Below are positions 1 through 7,000 of a stretch of 7,841 bases of DNA, piece by piece. Position numbers and translations under genes: made by a program. Every line of letters starts with the position of its first letter. The stretch's first letter is position 1. The notes under the pieces were generated by a model. That model searched no databases and was not told the DNA's origin. It saw only the letters and a list, made by a program, of their open reading frames with translations. This DNA is from Planctomycetota bacterium (GTDB taxonomy: Bacteria > Planctomycetota > Phycisphaerae > Sedimentisphaerales > Anaerobacaceae): positions 8,346-16,186 of the forward strand of contig JAFNGF010000429.1 of the NCBI GenBank assembly GCA_017885385.1, in the 5' to 3' direction.

Positions 1-2
1 TA

Positions 3-170
3 TTATTAAATGCAATTGGTATAATTCAGGATGGAACAAAGTCTATCAAGGAACGCAAACAAATCAGCATGGAACATATCAACCAACTTGAGGCAATGGC
101 AGAAATCGAGCAGTTCTATTCTGAGTTCTCGAAGTGTGTCAACGTTGAGCGCCTACTCAGAGACTTGTAG
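3..170 (+). CDS. C-terminal end of an unrecognised protein, 5' end beyond the window
   Basis: Reading from base 3, a frame stays open for 55 codons to a TAG at 168-170. It begins LLNAIGIIQDGTKSIKERKQ and ends NVERLLRDL, with MEHINQLEAMAEIEQFYSEF between. The composition is what a real soluble, helical C-terminus looks like: charged residues alternate with hydrophobic ones, there are no runs of rare residues, and heptad-like spacing suggests a helix or short coiled coil over the last 35 residues. An internal ATG at 69-71 exists, but no clear ribosome binding site precedes it and the frame is open upstream, so I read this as the tail of a longer gene entering from the left. I do not recognise the family. 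It is the only plus-strand gene I support here and it converges on the minus-strand genes to its right. Confidence 0.55.
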   Translation, partial: LLNAIGIIQDGTKSIKERKQISMEHINQLEAMAEIEQFYSEFSKCVNVERLLRDL

Positions 171-307
171 TCGTCAGATGGCCTCCGACACACCTTTCTT
201 CAGCAGCCATGATTTGTAGTGAATAGGACTCAATCCTTTCTGCACTGACCATCTCTTGGCCTGCCTTCCAACACTACTCCATTGGCCAGCCGGCGGGGGT
301 CTCAAAT
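171..307. other. Convergent intergenic spacer
   Basis: This 137-base spacer separates the ends of two converging genes. I see no strong hairpin followed by a T tract in either direction. On the minus strand one frame stays open from the end of the neighbouring gene to a TGA at 174-176 and reads plausibly as protein in its second half (KRWSVQKGLSPIHYKSWLLK). A second minus frame gives a 31-codon ORF at 157-252. Neither can be tied to a family, so both are left as possible relics. Confidence 0.4.
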
Positions 308-720
308 CTATTTTTCCTTTTTCTTTTCATGAACGATTTTACGGCGATTCAGCTCATCAAAGATAGAACGTTGTGTTTCCTGAATAAAGAACCCGGTTCT
401 TTTAAGAAGCTCTTCGTATTCAGCCTTCGATAACAGCACAAATTCATGTAAATGTGCCTTAATATCCTCGTCCCAGTAATTATCATAATCAAGCTCGTTG
501 GGATTCAGATCCTTCAAAAGTAGCGGACCGCTGGTGGAGATTACGTTGCCCTTTTCATCGACTAAGGCTGTCTGACTTGGTCAGCAATGGCGTAAGGATT
601 CCATTTTCCGTTTCCGTTATGTATCCAGAGCCCTTCACAACAATCACAATAATAGCTCGGTATAACAACTCTGGTTTTCTTGGCGAAAAAAATCGAAACG
701 AACTGACTTAGCCTCTTCAT
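308..720 (-). pseudogene. Small unrecognised gene with an apparent one-base frameshift
   Basis: Two adjacent minus-strand frames join into one sensible protein if a single base is restored near 577-578. The first part starts at ATG 718-720 behind GAGGGA (728-733, 7 bases upstream) and reads to PYAIADQ before hitting TAG at 562-564. The second frame, open from 580 to the TAG at 308-310, continues SQTALVDEKGNVISTSGPLL and ends in KKKEK. Observed coding-strand bases GACCAAGTC would become GACCAAAGTC, so loss of one A from a short run is the simplest cause. The restored product is about 137 residues: a short basic, hydrophobic N-terminus, a CDCC cluster (residues 25-28) in a region rich in Tyr, Trp and Asn, then an acidic middle and a helical C-terminus. 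I do not recognise it. No canonical slippery heptamer is present, so programmed frameshifting is unlikely. The alternatives are a real mutation or a sequencing error. Confidence 0.6.
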
Positions 721-738
721 CGAAAATTCCCTCAGTGT

Positions 739-765
739 AACTGCCTCAAGCAACTAAAACTGCCT
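739..765. repeat. 8-base direct repeat in the leader of the frameshifted gene
   Basis: AACTGCCT occurs at 739-746 and again at 758-765, a period of 19 bases, which is close to two helical turns. It lies 19-45 bases upstream of the ATG at 720, in the gap between the 285-residue gene and the frameshifted gene. The spacing would suit two copies of a DNA-binding protein, but eight bases repeated once is weak evidence. Confidence 0.3.
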
Positions 766-815
766 GATTGGCATACAAGAATCGATCAACCCTTTGGTTT
801 CAGATATCGTTGGTG

Positions 816-1673
816 TTAGTTAGAACCTGTAACCTTTGATTTATGATCTTTCCCAGGCTCAGCATCTTTACTCTGCTTTTCTCTTTGTCTTTCAGCAGCG
901 ATTCGAGACAGGTATATGTCGCGTAGCTCTCTTACAACTTGACCCCTAGCTCTCTTACCATCGAAAAAAAACTCGCTGTCGTACTTAAATGTGCCATAAA
1001 AGGATTCGACACACTCCACTGCCTCATCATACTCTTTTGCTCTCCTAAGACGATCTATCCGGTTTATGTATAGCCGCCAGACTAGCAACTTCTCAGTATG
1101 ACTTTCGAGTGGCTTTCCAGCATACTCTCGCAGCATATCACCCCAAAGGTCTGCTGCTAAGAGAGATGCGCCGGTTGTCAGGCGACAAGATCTGACCTCG
1201 TTCTCATAAAAACCTGTGGACATAGTCCGGTTTTCTGCGTAAACAAGCCGAGCTCCCAACAACTCCATAAGCATGCGCAAGTAGTCTCCTGGAATTGAAA
1301 AGTCCATCCCTACATATTTGAGGGGGGTCACGTGGCTGAAGCAGATTGGAATCGAAATCATACCGCCATCTTTCAAGTAAAACTCCAGTTCCGAAAGCAG
1401 TTGCGCATTTACCGGGTTGCCTTTTTTGCAATTGTGGATACCTTTGATTAGCTTGGCAATTGTCGGTTTGTGCATAATCTTATATTCTAGACCGGACGGA
1501 AGCTTCTTATACTTCAACACCACATATGTAATGCTTTCCTCGTTAGCATCTGCCGCTTGAAGAGCCTTGCTGGCCATGGTTTCCCCCTGAACCAGCTCCT
1601 GAGCTGATAGGTTTGACCCAACGGAGACAATAGCCGCCAATATAAACACTGGAATTACTCTCAGCCGCTTCAT
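816..1673 (-). CDS. Exported hypothetical protein, 285 residues
   Basis: Start ATG at 1671-1673 is well supported by AGGAGA at 1681-1686, 7 bases upstream. The N-terminus is a classic Sec signal peptide: MKRLR, then a hydrophobic core VIPVFILAAIVSVG, then NLSA before QE, so cleavage after Ala24 is likely and the mature protein would lie outside the cytoplasm. The mature part has no transmembrane segment. It has a mixed region (about 45-165) and a helical region (about 170-262) with the stretch RLRRAKEYDEAVECVESFYG, which resembles one helical repeat of the TPR kind, though a single unit proves nothing. The last 25 residues are lysine- and acid-rich and probably disordered. Cysteines sit at 82, 111, 163 and 221. 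There is no lipobox. I do not recognise a family. The small frameshifted gene follows after 95 bases in the same direction and may be co-transcribed. Confidence 0.85.
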   Translation of the reverse strand: MKRLRVIPVFILAAIVSVGSNLSAQELVQGETMASKALQAADANEESITYVVLKYKKLPSGLEYKIMHKPTIAKLIKGIHNCKKGNPVNAQLLSELEFYLKDGGMISIPICFSHVTPLKYVGMDFSIPGDYLRMLMELLGARLVYAENRTMSTGFYENEVRSCRLTTGASLLAADLWGDMLREYAGKPLESHTEKLLVWRLYINRIDRLRRAKEYDEAVECVESFYGTFKYDSEFFFDGKRARGQVVRELRDIYLSRIAAERQREKQSKDAEPGKDHKSKVTGSN

Positions 1674-1720
1674 CTCTATTTCTCCTTATCTTTTGAAAGC
1701 CCTTGCTCATTGCAAAAATA

Positions 1721-2026
1721 TTACCATCCCATGTCGGGACATCCTCCGGCTACATTTGAGCACTTTATCGAACTCGATACTTTCGTACAGCTCTTACACC
1801 TTCCACGATGGCCCATATCATAGCAGAGGTAACCGCTTTGTGCTGGACAGTCACACATGTTTTGTGCACCGCTGCCATTACCGCCACAGCAGATTTGGTT
1901 GCTGCGGGTATTACAGTGTTCAATGCAATTTCTTTTCAGCAAGATACGATTTCAACTATCTGCCAAAGGTAAAAAGTCAGCTGCTAGTACAAGTTTGATA
2001 AGCCATCGAAACAGACATCTACACAT
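1721..2026 (-). pseudogene. Cysteine-rich small protein ORF with an in-frame TGA
   Basis: From 1951 down to the TAA at 1721-1723 the minus strand encodes a strikingly cysteine-rich peptide. Counted from the TTG at 1940-1942 it has 73 residues with 11 cysteines (6, 10, 18, 19, 30, 32, 40, 49, 52, 61, 68), including CC, CxC and CxxC pairs in a Gly/Asn/Ser-rich background. That TTG has no convincing ribosome binding site. The same frame continues upstream through one TGA at 1952-1954 into MCRCLFRWLIKLVLAADFLP, a basic-hydrophobic leader-like stretch starting at ATG 2024-2026. Reading through, the product would be 101 residues with the TGA at position 25. It lies between the GYD gene and the exported-protein gene in the same orientation. 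It could be a nonsense-mutated gene for a small disulfide-rich exported protein, a shorter TTG-started protein, or chance. I have no family assignment. Confidence 0.4.
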
Positions 2027-2097
2027 CAGGGCAATACAAATCCTGCACAGTCCACTTGGCAGCCCTAAAATGCTCAAAACCCCGTGATCTCTTCTTA

Positions 2098-2400
2098 CTA
2101 CTTAACTTTTGGCACCTTGGAAATAATCTCTTTTATCTCCGATGAATTAAAGGCCCGCAAAGTCTGTGTCCTTACATTCCCAAGCGAGCCCAAACCCAGA
2201 AGCGCCGCGGCCACTGCTTCATCATCTGGAGCTTCTAAGATGAGCACGGCATCATGAGCTCCCATGGTCCAATAGACTTCTTTGAGCGTTACTCTTACCT
2301 TTTCGGCCATAGACTTAAACTTAGCCGCCCTTTCAGGAGAATCCTTGAAATTGCCAATGCCTTGTTCCGTGAAATTTACTAAGGAAATGAACGTAGCCAT
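2098..2400 (-). CDS. GYD domain-containing protein
   Basis: This complete 100-residue protein starts at ATG 2398-2400 with AAGGGA (2407-2412) 6 bases upstream. It matches the GYD family of small bacterial proteins: an opening strand MATFISLVNFTEQGI, the conserved helix DSPERAAKFKSMAEKVRVTL, the core KEVYWTMGAHDAVLILEAPD and the closing GSLGNVRTQTLRAF. The name-giving Gly-Tyr-Asp is GAHD here (47-50), keeping Gly and Asp with His in place of Tyr. The family has a ferredoxin-like fold related to dimeric alpha-beta barrel proteins, is cytoplasmic, and has no established biochemical role. The length is normal for the family. It appears to have its own promoter (2472-2500) with a dyad over the -35 region. 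It is separated from the car genes by more than 300 bases, so I treat it as its own transcription unit. Confidence 0.93.
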   Translation of the reverse strand: MATFISLVNFTEQGIGNFKDSPERAAKFKSMAEKVRVTLKEVYWTMGAHDAVLILEAPDDEAVAAALLGLGSLGNVRTQTLRAFNSSEIKEIISKVPKVK

Positions 2401-2471
2401 AACTGGTCCCTTTCTGCTTTATTTGCCTCTTCAAAAACACTCATCTGATGGGTGACAATAGTTGGCCAGAT

Positions 2472-2500
2472 ATTGTATACTGGGCTGAGCAAATCGCCAA
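2472..2500 (-). promoter_or_regulatory. Sigma70-type promoter for the GYD gene
   Basis: Read on the minus strand, TTGGCG (2495-2500) is followed by a 17-base spacer and TACAAT (2472-2477). These match 4 of 6 and 5 of 6 consensus positions at optimal spacing. Transcription would start near 2465, giving a leader of about 65 bases before the ATG at 2400. Assignment is by eye and assumes a housekeeping sigma factor of the usual type. Confidence 0.45.
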
Positions 2501-2511
2501 CCCTTGCTCAG
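2485..2511. promoter_or_regulatory. Perfect 8-base dyad over the -35 element, candidate operator
   Basis: CTGAGCAA (2485-2492) and TTGCTCAG (2504-2511) are exact inverted copies separated by 11 bases, so the half-site centres are 19 bases apart, close to two helical turns. The predicted -35 element of the GYD gene lies inside the spacer. This is the geometry expected of a dimeric repressor site. In RNA it could also fold as a stem, but it lies upstream of the predicted transcription start. Confidence 0.4.
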
Positions 2512-2689
2512 AAATCCTATCTTCTTGCCCCCGCTATTAGGACCTGGAGATGAATCGTTGCAAACCCAGAGCGCTGACCCCATGCTTCTGGCTCGTCTAC
2601 GCCAGAGACTGTCAAGTTCAAGAGCTTCTAAGCAAAACTGAAACGCGAATCACAGACATTCGGATTTATCGCTGACGAAAATCAGAATA

Positions 2690-2716
2690 TTAACTCGTTA
2701 AAGAGCAAAGAGTTAA
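2690..2716. repeat. AT-rich inverted repeat after the hisH remnant
   Basis: TTAACTC (2690-2696) and GAGTTAA (2710-2716) are a perfect 7-base inverted repeat with a 13-base loop, 8 bases past the stop codon of the hisH remnant. It could end transcription of the car operon. However, the stem is weak in G and C and no T tract follows on the minus strand, so it is a poor intrinsic terminator. Confidence 0.25.
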
Positions 2717-2723
2717 TAGCTGA

Positions 2724-2924
2724 TTAATATTTGCACCGCACGCGTTCCTTCAAATCGTCTGCGGCGGCCAGGTACGATTGCCGCCTCGTCTTGAAATCTG
2801 AGTGCCCGGCAGCGGCCTCGACGGCTGCGGGTTCCCGGCTCAGCTTTATCTCACAGCCAATACTGCGAAATGCGTTACACACACTTCTGACGTTGCCAAC
2901 GTTATAATCTATAACAACAATCAT
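2724..2924 (-). pseudogene. hisH: Truncated hisH (imidazole glycerol phosphate synthase glutaminase subunit)
   Basis: Start ATG at 2922-2924 has AGGA (2932-2935) 7 bases upstream and follows the carA stop by 13 bases. The first 40 or so residues are clearly HisH: MIVVIDYNVGNVRSVCNAFR, then SIGCEIKLSREPAAVEA. HisH is a class I glutamine amidotransferase of about 200 residues that feeds ammonia to HisF in histidine synthesis. Here similarity stops just before the oxyanion-loop LPGVG segment. The frame continues for about 25 unrelated residues (KTRRQSYLAAADDLKERVR) to a TAA at 2724-2726. The catalytic Cys, His and Glu are all absent, so this product cannot hydrolyse glutamine. I found no continuation of hisH in another frame, so a simple frameshift does not explain it. 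A deletion, insertion or recombination joining hisH to the tail of another gene, or a chimeric assembly, fits best. Confidence 0.85.
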
Positions 2925-2937
2925 AAAACAGTCCTGT

Positions 2938-4074
2938 TTACCATGTTTTTACTTTGCCTCGATGGTGATCCATTAATTTGGTGAAAGTTGCAAACAGGTA
3001 ATTCGAATCGTGAGGACCAGGTGACGCCTCCGGATGATACTGCACCGAAAAAGCAGGCAGCTTCTTGCACCGGATGCCTTCCAACGTATTATCGTTGAGG
3101 TTTATATGCGTTAACTCAACCTCTCTTTTATCTACCGAATCAATATCCACACAGAAACCATGATTCTGGCTGGTTATCTCAATCTTTTCTGTCCTGAGAT
3201 TTTTGACCGGCTGATTTGCGCCTCTGTGCCCGAATTTTAGTTTGTATGTCTTTGCCCCAAGTGCAAGAGCCAGAATCTGATGCCCCAGGCAAATTCCGAA
3301 TATTGGCACTGCGCCCAGCAGTTCTTTGACGGTTTCAATCGCATATTTCACGGCAGCCGGGTCCCCGGGGCCATTGCTCAAAAATACCCCATCCGGCTTT
3401 CTCGCAAAAACCTCTTTGGGGGGCGTATCCGCCGGCACAACATAAACACCACAGCCGTGCGAGCAGAGCAGCCGAAGGATATTCTGCTTTATCCCATAAT
3501 CAAAAGCCACAACCTTGTATTGTTTTTCGCATGTCACTTGGTTGCGCCCGAGCACATTAATCACACCTTTATCCCAGACGTATGGTTTTTTAATCGTTAC
3601 ATCTTTTACGATGTCCCTTCCCACAAGACCGGGATACTCCTTTAGTTTTTCCTTGAGCTTCGCAATGCTAAGTTCGGTCGACGAAATGATACCCTTCATC
3701 GCTCCGCGAGTGCGGATATGCTTTGCCAGCTTTCTTGTGTCAATACCTTCAAGGCCAACAACGCCGTTACGATTTAAGAGCCTGCTTAGTAATTCGGTGT
3801 TCCGCCAGTTGCTCGGATAGTCGCAGTTTTCTTTTACAACAAGACCACGGGCAAAAACCTTCCTCGATTCCCAGTCGGCTTTGTTGGTCCCAACATTGCC
3901 GATCAGCGGATACGTCATCGTAATTATCTGCTCATTGTACGATGGGTCGGTTAGTATTTCTTGGTAGCCGGTCATGCTTGTATTGAACACGACCTCGCCG
4001 CACTTTTGCCCTCTGGCACCAAACGACCTGCCTTCAAAAACCGTCCCATCCTCAAGTAGCAAAACCGCCTTCAC
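2938..4074 (-). CDS. carA: Carbamoyl-phosphate synthase small (glutaminase) subunit
   Basis: CarA hydrolyses glutamine and passes ammonia through a tunnel to CarB, giving carbamoyl phosphate for pyrimidine and arginine synthesis in the cytoplasm. The 378 residues match the usual length of about 380. The N-terminal CarA-specific domain (1-185) opens with MKAVLLLEDGTVFEGRSFGA and contains FNTSMTGYQEILTDPSY. The C-terminal class I glutaminase domain contains LSNGPGDP (232-239), the nucleophile motif FGICLGHQ with Cys262, the FGHRGANQPV segment, and SVQYHPEASPGP with His347 and Glu349, so the Cys-His-Glu triad is complete. The start is GTG (4072-4074), with AGGA inside the end of carB 9 bases upstream. 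Only three bases separate it from the carB stop, so the two are surely co-transcribed and probably translationally coupled. The gene order is carB then carA, the reverse of the common arrangement. Confidence 0.99.
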   Translation of the reverse strand: MKAVLLLEDGTVFEGRSFGARGQKCGEVVFNTSMTGYQEILTDPSYNEQIITMTYPLIGNVGTNKADWESRKVFARGLVVKENCDYPSNWRNTELLSRLLNRNGVVGLEGIDTRKLAKHIRTRGAMKGIISSTELSIAKLKEKLKEYPGLVGRDIVKDVTIKKPYVWDKGVINVLGRNQVTCEKQYKVVAFDYGIKQNILRLLCSHGCGVYVVPADTPPKEVFARKPDGVFLSNGPGDPAAVKYAIETVKELLGAVPIFGICLGHQILALALGAKTYKLKFGHRGANQPVKNLRTEKIEITSQNHGFCVDIDSVDKREVELTHINLNDNTLEGIRCKKLPAFSVQYHPEASPGPHDSNYLFATFTKLMDHHRGKVKTW

Positions 4075-4077
4075 TTC

Positions 4078-7000
4078 TTAGTTTCCTTTCCGCCGATAGT
4101 ACAGCTGAATGGGTTTGACATTGACCTTTCTTTCCTTCAGTGCTTCAATCGCTTTTGCCACCGCCGCAGCGCCTCTTATTGTCGTCACGTATGGAACTTG
4201 TCTCTCCAGCGCAGTTCTTCTTATCGAAAAAGAATCCATTATTGCCTGCTTGCCGACGGTTGTATTTATAATCAGGTCAATCCTGCCGTTTATTATGTAA
4301 TCGACGACATGTGGGCGACCTTCCGGAATTTTCAGCACAAACTCCGATGGAATATTGTTATTGATAAACGCAATACATGTTCCCTTTGTGGCGAGAATCT
4401 TAAACCCCATCTTGTGCAGCTTGCGCGCGACCTCAACCGCCCGGGGCTTGTCATCATCTTTAACACTGAAAAACACATTACCTGCGGTCGGCAGACTGTT
4501 GCCAGCAGCTATCTGCGATTTGGCATACGCAATGCCGAAATCATCTGATATCCCCATCACCTCGCCGGTCGAAAGCATTTCCGGGCCCAGAATTGTATCT
4601 GTGCCGGGAAATTTCAAGAACGGAAATACCGCCTCTTTCACCGCAAAGTGACTCCGCTGCACCTCTTTTGTAAATTTCAGCTCATCCAGTGTCATCCCCG
4701 TCATCACTTTGGCTGCCAGCTTTGCAAGAGGAACACCAATGGATTTACTCACAAAAGGAACTGTTCGCGATGCCCTTGGGTTAACCTCAAGAATATATAT
4801 CTGGCCATCTTTTACCGCAAACTGGATATTTATAAGCCCCTTTACCTTTAATTCCAGTGCCAGCATTTTCGTCTGTTTTTTAACTTCTTGCAGGATTTTT
4901 CTGTCCAGCGAAACCGGCGGCAAAGTGCACGCGCTATCGCCCGAATGAATGCCCGCCTCCTCGATATGCTCCATTACTCCCCCGATTACAATCTTTCTAC
5001 CATCACAAACAGCATCGACATCCAATTCCGTTGCGTCATCAATAAACTTGTCAATCAAAACTGGATGCCCGGCAGAAACCTCAATGGCTTTGGCTACGCA
5101 CGCTTCCAACCCCTGCTCATCATAAACAATTTCCATCGCTCGCCCACCCAGCACAAATGACGGCCGAATCAGCAGCGGATAGCCAAGTTTGTCTGCGATC
5201 TTCAGTGCCTGTTTATACGTCGTCGCTGTCCCGCTGGCCGGCTGAAGCAGCTTTAGCTTCTCTACGAGCTTGTTGAATTGCTCCCGATCTTCTGCTATGC
5301 CGATGCTGTCCGGCGAAGTGCCGATTATTCTCACTCCAGCTTTTTCCAGAGGCTCAGCTAATTTCAAAGGCGTTTGCCCCCCGAATTGCACAATCACCCC
5401 TTCTGGGCTTTCCTTTTCCACTATAGACATAACATCCTCAAATGTCAGCGGCTCAAAATAAAGCCGGTCTGAAGTGTCGTAGTCGGTGCTCACGGTCTCA
5501 GGGTTACAGTTTACCATTATCGATTCGATACCAATTTCCCTCAGCGCAAACGCCGCGTGCACACAGCAATAATCAAACTCGATTCCCTGACCGATGCGGT
5601 TAGGCCCGCTGCCAAGAATGACAATCTTGCGTCTACGACTCGGATTTGCCTCACAATCCTTTTCGTAGGTTGAGTAAAGATACGGCGTGGTCGCTTCAAA
5701 CTCCGCCCCGCAAGTATCAACAGTCTTGTAGACGGCATTTATACCAAGCTTTTGCCGGCTTTTGCGCACCTGGTGCTCTTTCACCCCCAACAGTGACGCC
5801 AGATACTTGTCACTGAAGCCGTATTCCTTGGCCTTCTGCATCACATTGCGGCTGATATTTTCCCAGCCAAGGGATCGTATTTTCTCTTCAAGCTTGACAA
5901 TATCTTTTATGTTGTTCAAAAACCACGGATCAATCCTGGTAAGACCGTAAACTTCATCGACCGGCATTTTTCTCCTAAATGCCTCCGCAATATACCATAT
6001 CCTGTCCCAGCAATTCTTTAGCAGTTTTTCCTTGAGCCGATGTATAGATAATCCTTTGTCAATATGTTTGTTGTCCAGCGAATACCGGTCTATCTCAAGC
6101 GACCTTATGGCCTTTTGCAGCGCTTCTTTGAATGTTCTGCCGATGGCCATTGCCTCCCCCACGGATTTCATCTGCACCGTCAGCAGAGGGTCAGCTTTAG
6201 GGAATTTCTCGAACGTAAAGCGCGGCCATTTAACGACGCAGTAATCGATGGTGGGCTCAAAACAGGCGGGCGTCTTCCTGGTTATATCATTCGGAATCTC
6301 ATCAAGTGTATATCCCACCGCTAAAAGCGAAGCAATCTTGGCGATTGGGAAGCCCGTCGCCTTGGATGCAAGTGCTGAGCTCCGCGAAACCCTCGGATTC
6401 ATCTCTATCACGTAAAGCTTGCCATTGTCCGGATTAACCGCGAATTGTATATTTGAGCCGCCTGTTTCTACCCCGATGGCCCGCATAATCTTAATCGCCG
6501 CATCGCGCATTATCTGATACTCTTTATCAGTCAGCGTCTGCGCGGGCGCAACCGTGATGCTGTCACCTGTATGAATCCCCATCGGGTCAAGATTCTCAAT
6601 CGGACAAACAATAACTACATTGTCCTTTTTATCTCTCATTACCTCCAGCTCATATTCCTTCCACCCTGCAACGGACTCTTCAATTAGTACCTCACTTTTG
6701 GGACTCAAACTCAGCCCCCAGTGCACGTATCGCTCATATTCTTCAGCGTTGTAGGCAATATTTCCTCCCGTGCCGCCTAATGTGTAGGAAGGACGAATAA
6801 TGACAGGAAAACCAACGGATTTAATGATTTCTTTCGCTTCTTCCCAGCAGTGTGCGTACCCGCTCTTAGGCACAGCCAGTCCGCACTGCTGCATTGTTTT
6901 CTTGAACAGGTCTCTTTCCTCCGCTCTTTTTATCGCCCTCAAACTTGCCCCGACCAGGCGGACATTGTACTTCTTCAGTATTCCCTTTTCCGCCAGTGCA

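Larger units (their letters stand above)
2401..2723. other. Intergenic region between the GYD gene and the hisH remnant
   Basis: I see no convincing gene in these 323 bases. The left part carries the leader and promoter of the GYD gene. The right end carries a short AT-rich inverted repeat. A plus-strand ORF of 41 codons starts at ATG 2550-2552 (MNRCKPRALTPCF), but the GGAG before it is too close to the start and the sequence resembles nothing I know. No missing part of hisH is visible in any frame. Confidence 0.5.

Noticed and set aside
31..219. Plus-strand ORF of 62 codons starting MEQSLSRNANKS
   Set aside because: It is serine-rich with no clear ribosome binding site, and overlaps the better plus-strand frame ending at 170. 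I take it as a shadow.
560..585. Programmed -1 ribosomal frameshift in the small split gene
   Set aside because: The local sequence GACCAAGTCAGA has no X XXY YYZ slippery heptamer and I saw no clear stimulatory hairpin after it, so mutation or sequencing error is simpler.
1693..1998. Plus-strand ORF of 101 codons opposite the cysteine-rich ORF
   Set aside because: It starts at a TTG with no ribosome binding site, has an odd Cys/His/Tyr-rich composition that mirrors the opposite strand, and runs against all neighbouring genes.
2550..2675. Plus-strand ORF of 41 codons, MNRCKPRALTPCF onward
   Set aside because: The GGAG lies directly against the start codon, the composition is not distinctive, and no family is suggested.
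3280..3820. Several plus-strand ORFs of 100-121 codons opposite carA
   Set aside because: They lie entirely antisense to a complete, well-conserved carA and have no ribosome binding sites or recognisable content.
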